Shown here: one piece after another, positions 1 through 6,175 of the stretch | How the letters are laid out: each line of letters opens with the position of its first letter | Position numbering within the stretch: position 1 is the first letter of the stretch | NCBI GenBank assembly: GCA_002162915.1 | Contig: MABB01000128.1 | Coordinates: 7,159 to 16,608, forward strand | Source of the DNA: Rhodospirillales bacterium 47_12_T64 | Lineage (GTDB): Bacteria > Pseudomonadota > Alphaproteobacteria > Kiloniellales > Kiloniellaceae | Reading direction: 5' to 3' | DNA length: 9,450 nucleotides | The notes under the pieces: generated by a model | Seen by the model: the letters and a program-made list of their open reading frames with translations, nothing else | Database searches by the model: none | Told to the model about the DNA's origin: nothing | Program-made: the position numbers and the translations under genes

Positions 1-800
1 ATGTGGTTGGCCGTTCTGGGCGAGATGCAATTGTTGCACACCTTCCAGGACTGCGTCGGGATTTGAAATTGGATTTTGTCGTTGTAAACGGTGAAAATGC
101 AGCTTCTGGTTTTGGCGTCACCGAGAAAATCTGCAAGCAGTTCTTTGATTGTGGTGCCGATGTTGTCTCTGGTGGCAATCATAGCTGGGATCAACGCGAA
201 TGTATTACGTATATAAATACTGAAACCCGGCTTCTCCGCCCTCTTAACTTTCCAGAGGGAACCCCAGGTCGGGGGGCCGCGCTGTACGAGGCGCCTGGTG
301 GTCGTAAGGTGATGGTCATGAACGCGATGGGCCGAGTTTTCATGGACCCGTTGGATGATCCCTTTGCGGCAATTTCGAAAATTCTCGACCGCTACCGGCT
401 GGGGCAGCAGGGACTTTCTGCAGTGATTGTCGATTTTCACGGGGAAGCGACCAGCGAAAAGATGGCAATGGGCCACTTTCTCGATAGCAAGGTCAGCCTT
501 GTTGTTGGAACGCATACTCATGTGCCGACCGCGGACCATACAATTTTACCTGGGGGAACCGCATACCAGAGCGATGTGGGAATGACCGGGGATTATGATT
601 CGGTTATTGGAATGAAAAAAGAAGTCCCAATTGCCCGTTTCATTAAAAAAATGCCGACGGAGCGCATGAGCCCTGCAACGGGAGAGGCGACGCTTTCTGC
701 GATTTATGTGGAAACCGACGATAGAACGGGACTGGCCAAACGGGTTGAGCCTGTTCGAATCGGTGGTAGACTCTCGCAAACTGTGCCCGAGTTGGACTAA
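1..800 (+). CDS. YmdB-family (TIGR00282) metallophosphoesterase, 5'-truncated
   Basis: This is the C-terminal 265 codons of a calcineurin-like phosphoesterase of the YmdB/TIGR00282 family, cytosolic proteins with a di-metal centre and reported cyclic-nucleotide phosphodiesterase activity. The window begins inside the gene: the first two bases are probably the end of the Asp codon of the family's N-terminal GD-VVGRSGRD motif, so about eight residues are missing. Counting from the first complete codon, the metal-ligand motifs are visible as NGEN (Glu31, Asn32), GGNHSWD (Asn59, His60), DFHGEA (His146) and GTHTHVPTAD (His171, His173). The C-terminal part is complete and of normal length, ending at TAA 798-800. 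In many alphaproteobacteria this gene lies just upstream of yebC-ruvCAB, as here, though a minus-strand gene intervenes. Family assignment is firm; the physiological substrate in this organism is unknown. Confidence 0.93.
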   Translation, partial: VVGRSGRDAIVAHLPGLRRDLKLDFVVVNGENAASGFGVTEKICKQFFDCGADVVSGGNHSWDQRECITYINTETRLLRPLNFPEGTPGRGAALYEAPGGRKVMVMNAMGRVFMDPLDDPFAAISKILDRYRLGQQGLSAVIVDFHGEATSEKMAMGHFLDSKVSLVVGTHTHVPTADHTILPGGTAYQSDVGMTGDYDSVIGMKKEVPIARFIKKMPTERMSPATGEATLSAIYVETDDRTGLAKRVEPVRIGGRLSQTVPELD

Positions 801-832
801 CAGATTAAAAAGAATCTTGTGTCTGATTTTGA

Positions 833-1147
833 TTAGCTATGTTTTACGATGTCGGCTGACAGTGTCTTGAAGCGCTTTACCTCGTCAATCATGAGGCAAG
901 TCTGATCGAGTGTGTCGTCAGCGATGGAACTGGACTGCCTAACGAGATCGGATGCTTTTACGCTTGATCCTGGTGTGTCCTCGGCAATCAATACGAGAGT
1001 GTTGAGGGCATCAAGGTTTGAATGAAGCGAATAGTCCTCGGTTAGCTCTGCTGCATTTTTTGCAATCTTCGAGAACTCTTTTGGATCTATGTGATTATCT
1101 TCTGGAAAGTCGATGATATGAAATTTTTCTGCCATGACATTTACCAT
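833..1147 (-). CDS. Small acidic protein of unknown function
   Basis: I do not recognise this protein. It is 104 residues from ATG 1147, or 100 residues from an in-frame ATG at 1135 that would give the more natural start MAEKFHII. Neither start has a clear ribosome-binding site. The product is soluble, mostly predicted helical and acidic, with no signal peptide or membrane segment. It has an N-terminal stretch ending near HIDPKEF, a middle region NLDALNTLVLIAEDTP and a C-terminal segment LDQTCLMIDEVKRF with a single Cys. The gene is convergent with the phosphoesterase gene, with 32 bases between the stops, and divergent from yebC. A TATAAA-like box on the minus strand at 1173-1168 could serve as a -10, but no good -35 is seen. 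No overlapping plus-strand gene competes for this DNA, which supports it being real. Alternatives are a lineage-restricted regulator or a spurious ORF. Confidence 0.62.
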   Translation of the reverse strand: MVNVMAEKFHIIDFPEDNHIDPKEFSKIAKNAAELTEDYSLHSNLDALNTLVLIAEDTPGSSVKASDLVRQSSSIADDTLDQTCLMIDEVKRFKTLSADIVKHS

Positions 1148-1172
1148 TCTTGTTCAAGCGTGCCCTGTTTAT

Positions 1173-1210
1173 AAGTTAACTTTAATGATTTTAACTTAAA
1201 CTTTAGTTAA
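1173..1210. promoter_or_regulatory. AT-rich palindrome cluster; candidate operator/CtrA-like site
   Basis: The segment holds a perfect 10-bp palindrome AAGTTAACTT (1173-1182) and an inverted repeat TTAACT (1191-1196) / AGTTAA (1205-1210). It also contains TTAA-N7-TTAA (1196-1199 and 1207-1210), the spacing of the alphaproteobacterial CtrA box. It lies 25-65 bases upstream of the minus-strand gene and about 195-230 bases upstream of yebC. Function is inferred only; TTAA spacing matches occur by chance in AT-rich DNA. Confidence 0.3.
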
Positions 1211-1221
1211 TACTCTGCCCA

Positions 1222-1293
1222 GAAATAGCAGGGGAAATAGCAGGGGAAATGATAGAGGAAAAGGCAGAGGAGATGACCAGGGAAAAGGGTGGG
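1222..1293. repeat. Six-unit 12-bp degenerate tandem repeat, purine-rich
   Basis: Six consecutive 12-base units can be laid out without gaps. The first two are identical (GAAATAGCAGGG, 1222-1233 and 1234-1245). The next four, starting at 1246, 1258, 1270 and 1282, differ from it at three to five positions each but keep the GA-rich start. An A-run follows. The array lies between the minus-strand gene and yebC. One forward frame stays open across it (1207-1323, a repeating Glu-led four-residue pattern), but it has no convincing start codon or ribosome-binding site, so I call it non-coding. Confidence 0.7.
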
Positions 1294-1317
1294 AAAAAAT
1301 CAAAATGCCAAATAACA

Positions 1318-1328
1318 CCCTATTAGGG
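1318..1328. promoter_or_regulatory. Short palindrome upstream of yebC
   Basis: CCCTA-T-TAGGG is an 11-base palindrome with a single central base, about 75 bases upstream of the yebC start. It may be a small operator. There is no direct evidence of function, and the length is modest. Confidence 0.2.
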
Positions 1329-1353
1329 CTTCTTCTACCTGTGAATTCCTGCT

Positions 1354-1386
1354 AGATAATCATTGAAATTCTTCGTTTAATTATCT
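1354..1386. promoter_or_regulatory. Inverted repeat in the yebC upstream region
   Basis: AGATAAT (1354-1360) is the exact reverse complement of ATTATCT (1380-1386), with 19 bases between. The left arm includes GATAAT, a -10-like hexamer, but the sequence about 17 bases before it is not a recognisable -35. The element could be an operator, or a leader hairpin if transcription begins further upstream. The yebC ribosome-binding site AGGAAG (1392-1397) follows directly. Confidence 0.3.
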
Positions 1387-1404
1387 GAGCTAGGAAGTTT
1401 GCTC

Positions 1405-2157
1405 ATGGCAGGCCATTCACAATTTAAGAACATCATGCATCGTAAAGGTGCTCAGGATAAAAAACGTGCAAAGATATTTGCCCGTCACACCCGTGAAATC
1501 ATGGTTGCTGCACGTTCCGGGATGCCCGACCCTGAACAAAACTCAACATTGCGAAATGCAATTATTGCTGCGCGCGCAGCAAACATGCCGAAAGACAACA
1601 TCGATCGTGCCGTAAAACGTGTTGCCGGCGGTGAAGAAGTCGCGAACTATGAAGATGTTCGGTATGAGGGATACGGTCCTGCGGGTGTTGCTGTAATTGT
1701 TGATGCATCAACTGATAATCGAAATCGGACGGCTTCTGAAGTTCGGACCGCGTTTGCCAAGCTGGGTGGGAACTTAGGCGAAACAGGTAGTGTTTCCTTT
1801 ATGTTCGACCGTGTCGGGTCTATTACCTATCCTGTTGATGTCGCGGATGCTGATGCGATGTTTGAAGCTGCTGTGGAAGCTGGTGCAGAGAATGTGGAAA
1901 GCACGGACGATGATCACGAGATCATTTGTGAACCAGGTGATTTCGCTTCTGTACGTGATGCTCTGATTGAAAAGTTTGGCGCCCCAACTGAGTTGGGCCT
2001 GCAGTGGAAACCACAAAATACAATCGCACTCAATGAAGACCAGGCATCTACGATGCTAAAGCTTATCGATGTTCTTGATGATAACGATGACGTTCAAAGC
2101 GTTAGCGCTAACTTTGAGATCGATGATGAAATTATGGCCAAGCTTACTGCTGGCTAA
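1405..2157 (+). CDS. yebC: YebC/PmpR-family protein
   Basis: This is a member of the YebC/TACO1 family, cytosolic proteins annotated as transcriptional regulators and more recently linked to relief of ribosome stalling on difficult (for example polyproline) sequences. The start at ATG 1405 gives the family's hallmark N-terminus [20 protein letters not shown] and sits 7 bases after an AGGAAG ribosome-binding site; an in-frame TTG six bases earlier would only add two residues. The protein is 250 residues, normal for the family. Its domains are the basic N-terminal helical domain (about 1-75, with [13 protein letters not shown]), then the two alpha/beta domains, with the conserved [28 protein letters not shown] (split here as [28 protein letters not shown]) and [18 protein letters not shown]. 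It is 27 bases upstream of ruvC and likely co-transcribed with it. The protein could help translate the Pro-rich TolA encoded downstream, which is speculation. Confidence 0.97.
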   Translation: MAGHSQFKNIMHRKGAQDKKRAKIFARHTREIMVAARSGMPDPEQNSTLRNAIIAARAANMPKDNIDRAVKRVAGGEEVANYEDVRYEGYGPAGVAVIVDASTDNRNRTASEVRTAFAKLGGNLGETGSVSFMFDRVGSITYPVDVADADAMFEAAVEAGAENVESTDDDHEIICEPGDFASVRDALIEKFGAPTELGLQWKPQNTIALNEDQASTMLKLIDVLDDNDDVQSVSANFEIDDEIMAKLTAG

Positions 2158-2184
2158 GGTATTAGGAGGCCGGGCCAAGGGACT

Positions 2185-2775
2185 ATGCGGATCATTGGAA
2201 TAGATCCCGGCCTTCGTTTTACCGGGTGGGGAATAATTGAATCAGAGGGGAATCGATTACATCATGTTGCCAATGGTGTGATTAAAACGCTCTCAACTAA
2301 CGAACTCCCCCGGCGGCTTGTTGAAATTCATGATGGCATTCAAGCTGTTCTGAGTGACTATCAACCGGATGAAGCCGCCGTTGAAATTACTTTGGCGAAT
2401 AAAAACCCCAGCTCTACCTTAAAACTCGGTATGGCGCGTGGTATTGCATTGATCACACCTGCATTGATTGGCCTTCCGGTGGGTGAGTACCTGCCAATGA
2501 TTGTCAAAAAATCGGTTGTTGGAACTGGACATGCAACCAAAGAGCAGGTGTTGATGATGGTTGAGCGCTTGTTGCCGGGATGTAAGGCGACATCGACGGA
2601 TGCCTCGGATGCATTGGCAATTGCTATTTGCCATGCTCATAATGTCACCACGGGACGAAAATGGGCTGCTGGCGTCGAAGATCCAATTGCAGCGGCTTTA
2701 AAAAAAGCTGGCGTAGAAGATCCTCGAGTAGCAAGCAAGAAGACCAGTAAAGCCAGGGGGAAGAAATTCCGATGA
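2185..2775 (+). CDS. ruvC: Holliday junction endodeoxyribonuclease RuvC
   Basis: RuvC cuts Holliday junctions symmetrically after RuvAB branch migration, completing recombinational repair; the enzyme is a cytosolic dimer with an RNase H-like fold. The four acidic catalytic residues are visible: Asp7 in GIDPG, Glu67 in AAVEIT, and Asp139 and Asp142 in TDASDALAIAICHAH. The motifs NKNPSSTLKLG and VVGTGHATKEQV are also present. At 196 residues it has a basic C-terminal tail rich in Lys beyond the E. coli length. One oddity is that the usual EE/QxF motif after the catalytic Glu reads EITL, so the Phe equivalent to E. coli Phe69 is Leu70, and the LGQARG motif reads LGMARG. The start is chosen from the canonical MRIIGIDPG N-terminus. 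A strong AGGAGG lies 15 bases upstream (2164-2169), farther than usual, and a weaker AAGGGA ends 2 bases before ATG. The gene overlaps ruvA by ATGA. Confidence 0.96.
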   Translation: MRIIGIDPGLRFTGWGIIESEGNRLHHVANGVIKTLSTNELPRRLVEIHDGIQAVLSDYQPDEAAVEITLANKNPSSTLKLGMARGIALITPALIGLPVGEYLPMIVKKSVVGTGHATKEQVLMMVERLLPGCKATSTDASDALAIAICHAHNVTTGRKWAAGVEDPIAAALKKAGVEDPRVASKKTSKARGKKFR

Positions 2776-3398
2776 TCGGTAAACTTACAGGAAAAGTAGA
2801 TTCCACAGGGGATGACTGGGTCATGCTTGATGTGGGGGGCGTCGGGTATGTGGCATTTTGCTCAAGCCGAACCCTGTCTATCCTTCCTGCAGAAGGCGAA
2901 GTTACCAGTCTTCTGATTGAGACTCATGTGCGTGAAGATCACATCCACCTGTTTGGTTTTGCGACACTGGCGGAAAAAGAGTGGTATCTCTTGCTCGGGA
3001 CCGTTCAGGGGGTTGGTGCCAAAGTCGGCTTGGCAATCTTGTCGGCAATTTCCCCGGATGAGCTCTCCATCGCTATTGCGGCTCAGGATAAAACAACCCT
3101 GACACGTGCGAGCGGGGTCGGGCCCAAGCTTGCTATTCGGATCATGAATGAGCTTAAGGACAAGATCGCGAAACTCTCTCTCGGGATGTCAGGTCAAATC
3201 GTAGATACTTCGCCTGAGGGCAAGGGCGTCTCGACACCAGCGCTGGCTGTGTCTGAAGATGCGGTTTCTGCACTGGTTAATCTTGGGTATCGGCGTTCAG
3301 AGGCCTATAGTGCGGTTGCTAAGGTATCTAGTGAGCAGGGACTTGATGCCCTGCTTGAAGATCTTATTCGTGGTGGTTTGGCGGAGTTGATGCGTTGA
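2772..3398 (+). CDS. ruvA: Holliday junction branch migration protein RuvA
   Basis: RuvA binds the four-way junction as a tetramer and loads the RuvB motor on opposite arms. The 208-residue length and layout are typical. There is an N-terminal OB fold (about 1-63, with MIGKLTGKV and [14 protein letters not shown]), whose acidic pin Glu55-Asp56 aligns with the pin residues of E. coli RuvA. Two helix-hairpin-helix motifs follow ([16 protein letters not shown] near 76-91 and [20 protein letters not shown] near 113-132). After a flexible linker (about 140-158) comes the C-terminal RuvB-binding domain (about 159-208, [16 protein letters not shown]). The start ATG overlaps the ruvC stop in ATGA, and a GGGGGA-type ribosome-binding site sits at 2756-2762. 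The stop overlaps the ruvB start, so ruvC, ruvA and ruvB are very likely translationally coupled. I see nothing unusual in the protein. Confidence 0.97.
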   Translation: MIGKLTGKVDSTGDDWVMLDVGGVGYVAFCSSRTLSILPAEGEVTSLLIETHVREDHIHLFGFATLAEKEWYLLLGTVQGVGAKVGLAILSAISPDELSIAIAAQDKTTLTRASGVGPKLAIRIMNELKDKIAKLSLGMSGQIVDTSPEGKGVSTPALAVSEDAVSALVNLGYRRSEAYSAVAKVSSEQGLDALLEDLIRGGLAELMR

Positions 3399-4453
3399 GT
3401 GAAGATCGATTGGTTTCCAACGAATTCTCCGATGGTGATGGTGCAGAAAAATCCCTGCGACCTCTAAGTTTGGGTGAATTTATTGGCCAAAGGCAACTGC
3501 GAGAAAATCTGCATATTTTTATCGAAGCGGCCAAGCAACGCGGCGAAGCCCTGGATCATGTCTTGTTCTTCGGTCCTCCTGGTCTTGGGAAAACCACTCT
3601 GGCTCAGGTCGTTGCGAGAGAACTGGGTGTTGGTTTTCGGGCAACTTCTGGCCCTGTCATAGCTAAAGCTGGTGATCTGGCGGCGATCCTGACCAACCTA
3701 CAATCGCATGATGTCCTCTTTATTGATGAGATTCACCGCCTCTCGCCTGTTGTCGAAGAAATCCTCTACCCGGCGATGGAAGATTTTAAACTCGACTTGA
3801 TTATCGGGGAAGGCCCTGCCGCGCGTTCCGTTCAGATTGATCTGCCGCCCTTTACCCTTATTGGTGCGACAACAAGGTCCGGGTTGATATCAACCCCCCT
3901 TAGAGAGCGTTTTGGCATTCCGTTGCGGCTACAGTTTTATGAGCCGGAAGAGTTGCAGCAAATTGTGGCTCGTGGGGCTAAAATCCTGGATGCGCCGATG
4001 AGTGACGATGGCGCTTTTGAGATTGCACGTCGGGCGCGGGGTACTCCGCGTGTTTCCGGGCGGCTGCTCCGTCGGGTTCGTGACTTCGCCTCTGTTGCTG
4101 GTGTTGAATTGATCGAAGCTGCTGATGCAGATGTTGCCTTGCGACGGCTGGACGTTGATGAAAAAGGTCTTGATGCGATGGACCGCAAGTATCTTCGGGT
4201 CATTGCTGAAAATTATGGCGGCGGTCCTGTCGGGGCTGAGACACTTGCTGCCGCGCTATCCGAACAAAGAGATGTTATCGAAGATGTTATTGAGCCTTAT
4301 CTCATTCAGCAGGGATTTCTTCAGCGTACCCCACGAGGGCGTATGTTGAGTAGTACGGGGTATAAATATCTTGGTTTGAATGAACCCGTTGAAGTCTCGT
4401 CACGCCGATCCTCGCAAATGGATTTGCTCAATGGGGGCATTGAGGAGAAATGA
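3395..4453 (+). CDS. ruvB: Holliday junction DNA helicase RuvB (TTG start)
   Basis: RuvB is the hexameric AAA+ ATPase that drives branch migration with RuvA. Motifs are complete: Walker A GPPGLGKT (60-67), Walker B LFIDEIH (108-114), sensor 1 GATTRSG (157-163), arginine finger in PLRERFG (Arg170), and sensor 2 in RARGTPR (213-219). These are followed by the lid helices and a C-terminal winged helix (about 265-335, [18 protein letters not shown]). The length of 352 residues is normal. The start is inferred as TTG at 3395, which overlaps the ruvA stop in TTGA and lies 8 bases after GCGGAG (3381-3386). It yields the expected short N-terminal region (MSEDRLVS) before the conserved [12 protein letters not shown]. 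No ATG lies close enough to replace it. The ATGA overlap with ybgC at the 3' end extends the coupled series. Confidence 0.97.
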   Translation: MSEDRLVSNEFSDGDGAEKSLRPLSLGEFIGQRQLRENLHIFIEAAKQRGEALDHVLFFGPPGLGKTTLAQVVARELGVGFRATSGPVIAKAGDLAAILTNLQSHDVLFIDEIHRLSPVVEEILYPAMEDFKLDLIIGEGPAARSVQIDLPPFTLIGATTRSGLISTPLRERFGIPLRLQFYEPEELQQIVARGAKILDAPMSDDGAFEIARRARGTPRVSGRLLRRVRDFASVAGVELIEAADADVALRRLDVDEKGLDAMDRKYLRVIAENYGGGPVGAETLAAALSEQRDVIEDVIEPYLIQQGFLQRTPRGRMLSSTGYKYLGLNEPVEVSSRRSSQMDLLNGGIEEK

Positions 4454-4896
4454 GTGTGAGACAAATTTGTGATCTTCCCCAATCCGGCGTCATTGAAAGT
4501 GGGTATCATCGATTTCCTGTTCGGGTGTATTACGAAGATACGGATAATGCTAAAATTGTCTATCATGCCAATTACTTGAAGTTCGCAGAAAGAGCTCGAA
4601 CAGAGATACTGCGTCTTCTTGATCTTGAGCAAACTGAACTGAACAGGCGGTTTGGCCTTTTTTTTGCCGTAAAAGATTGCTTTCTTAAGTTTGTCCAGCC
4701 TGCGTATCTTGACGATCTGTTGGAAGTCAGATCACGGGTTACCCAGATGAGGGGGGCTAGCTTTTCATTTGAGCAAGTCATTATGCGAAGAGATCAGGTG
4801 CTAGTACAGTGTGATATCCGTATTGCCTGTGTCAGTGAAAAGGGGGGACCCGCAAGGATCCCGGCTGAAATTAGTCAGGCCCTGAATAAATTTTAG
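4450..4896 (+). CDS. ybgC: Tol-Pal-associated acyl-CoA thioesterase YbgC
   Basis: YbgC is a hotdog-fold (4-hydroxybenzoyl-CoA thioesterase family) enzyme that hydrolyses acyl-CoA or acyl-ACP thioesters and typically heads the tol-pal operon. The family signature is present as [27 protein letters not shown] and the later [10 protein letters not shown]. The presumed catalytic Asp is Asp32. The residue three positions after it, usually Gly in DTDxxG, is Lys35 here ([10 protein letters not shown]), an unusual change beside the active site. Length is 148 residues, with about ten more N-terminal residues than many relatives. ATG 4450 overlaps the ruvB stop, but GAGGAG (4442-4447) ends only 2 bases before it. 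GTG at 4456 would have better spacing (8 bases) and remove two residues, so the exact start is uncertain. It is probably transcribed with both ruvB and tolQ. Confidence 0.94.
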   Translation: MSVRQICDLPQSGVIESGYHRFPVRVYYEDTDNAKIVYHANYLKFAERARTEILRLLDLEQTELNRRFGLFFAVKDCFLKFVQPAYLDDLLEVRSRVTQMRGASFSFEQVIMRRDQVLVQCDIRIACVSEKGGPARIPAEISQALNKF

Positions 4897-4936
4897 GGTG
4901 CACGTTATAGGGTTCTAAAGGGAGCTGCCAAAGACG

Positions 4937-5707
4937 ATGGCAAATGAAGTGATTGAGACGGTTGAGACTGTTGGTCTCGGTGGTGGTGTTGTTGATTCTG
5001 TTGCACTTGGTGGTGCTTCGGCGGTTCATGATTTGAGTGTCTGGGGGCTTTTCCTGCAGGCCGATATCATTGTGAAAGTTGTGATCTTTATCTTGATCAT
5101 TGCATCAATCTGGTCGTGGGCAATTATGTTCGACAAGATTGTTAAACTGCGTAATCTTCGCAAACGCGCCGATCAGTTTGATGAGGCTTTCTGGTCAGGA
5201 GGGTCACTGGATGATCTGTATGACCGCATTGAAAAACGTCCTTCCGACCCTGTATCGAGTATTTTTATTTCCGCCATGCGCGAATGGCGGCGGGCGAGTA
5301 GCAGGGGTAATGGCAGTCGAAGCGATCATGCGCGGGTGAGCCTGCAGCAACGTATTGACCGGGTAATGGACATTAGCCTCAACCGAGAAATGGACATCCT
5401 TGAACGGGGGATGGTTTTCCTTGCGTCCGTTGGATCTTCTGCACCCTTCATTGGCCTATTTGGAACCGTATGGGGTATTATGAATGCCTTTACCTCCATT
5501 GCTGCTTCCAAAAATACCAGTCTGGCTGTGGTTGCACCGGGTATTGCCGAAGCTCTTTTTGCAACGGCTCTTGGTTTGGTTGCTGCGATCCCGGCTGTTC
5601 TTGCCTACAACAAGCTTTCAAGTGATATCGGCCGTTATGGCGCCAGACTTGAAGTCTTTGCCGGTGAGTTTAGTGCCATCCTCTCTCGTCAATTAGAGGA
5701 GCACTAA
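4937..5707 (+). CDS. tolQ: Tol-Pal proton channel subunit TolQ
   Basis: TolQ forms the pentameric inner-membrane stator around a TolR dimer and uses the proton gradient to energise TolA; it is related to ExbB and MotA. Three membrane segments are evident: about 43-65 (ADIIVKVVIFILIIASIWSW), 158-183 (SVGSSAPFIGLFGTVWGIM) and 196-223 (APGIAEALFATALGLVAAIP). A large cytoplasmic loop lies between the first and second. Thr177 in GLFGTVWG and Thr210 in EALFATALG are 33 residues apart, matching the pair that lines the proton path in E. coli TolQ. The 256-residue length includes about 30 N-terminal residues rich in Val and Gly before the usual start of homology. The start ATG 4937 follows AAGGGAG (4918-4924) by 12 bases, a somewhat long spacing. 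tolR begins one base after its stop. Confidence 0.97.
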   Translation: MANEVIETVETVGLGGGVVDSVALGGASAVHDLSVWGLFLQADIIVKVVIFILIIASIWSWAIMFDKIVKLRNLRKRADQFDEAFWSGGSLDDLYDRIEKRPSDPVSSIFISAMREWRRASSRGNGSRSDHARVSLQQRIDRVMDISLNREMDILERGMVFLASVGSSAPFIGLFGTVWGIMNAFTSIAASKNTSLAVVAPGIAEALFATALGLVAAIPAVLAYNKLSSDIGRYGARLEVFAGEFSAILSRQLEEH

Positions 5708-5708
5708 T

Positions 5709-6164
5709 ATGGCGGCTCCGACACTCAGTGGTGGTGCAGGTAAGGGGACGCGAAGATGGAATCGTTCCAACCGTAAACCTATGAGTGATATCAATGTCAC
5801 TCCTTTTGTTGATGTCATGCTGGTTCTTTTGATTGTCTTCATGGTAACTGCGCCACTCTTGACGGTTGGTGTTCCTGTTGATTTACCCAAAACGCAGGCG
5901 AAAACCCTGAATGCTTCAGAGGAGCCACTGGTTATCACAGTGACTGCTCTTGGAGAGCTTTTTCTTCAAGAATCAAAGATTGAAGAAGATCAGTTGGTGC
6001 CACGCCTGAATGCTATTACAGAAAACAAGCCAGACACACGTGTTTATGTTCGTGGAGATAAGGCCATAGATTATGGGCGTGTCATGGAAGTGATGGGGCT
6101 GGTAAACAGTGCTGGCTATGAAAGAGTTGCCTTAATTGCTGAACTCCCCCAAGAAAAGAAGTAG
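5709..6164 (+). CDS. tolR: Tol-Pal system protein TolR
   Basis: TolR is the ExbD/TolR-family partner of TolQ: a single-pass inner-membrane protein whose transmembrane Asp takes part in proton transfer. The cytoplasmic N-terminus (about 1-30, basic, with [11 protein letters not shown]) is followed by a transmembrane helix of about 33-53, [18 protein letters not shown]. Asp35 within [10 protein letters not shown] corresponds to E. coli Asp23. The periplasmic domain contains VPVDLPKT, the central [18 protein letters not shown] motif and a C-terminal VALIAELPQ. Length 151 is normal. The ribosome-binding site GAGGAG (5696-5701) lies inside the end of tolQ, 7 bases before ATG 5709, and the tolQ stop is one base upstream, indicating coupled translation. 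Eleven bases separate it from tolA. Confidence 0.97.
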   Translation: MAAPTLSGGAGKGTRRWNRSNRKPMSDINVTPFVDVMLVLLIVFMVTAPLLTVGVPVDLPKTQAKTLNASEEPLVITVTALGELFLQESKIEEDQLVPRLNAITENKPDTRVYVRGDKAIDYGRVMEVMGLVNSAGYERVALIAELPQEKK

Positions 6165-6175
6165 TCGCTAAAATC

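Noticed and set aside
801..832. Possible bidirectional terminator between the two convergent stops (AGATT...AATCT)
   Set aside because: The stem is 5 bp, AT-rich and not followed by a T-run; too weak to annotate.
1207..1323. Open plus-strand frame through the 12-bp repeat, encoding an EIAG-type repeat peptide
   Set aside because: It has no start codon until ATG 1249, whose only purine-rich upstream stretch is too close to act as a ribosome-binding site, and it would leave a peptide of 25 residues.
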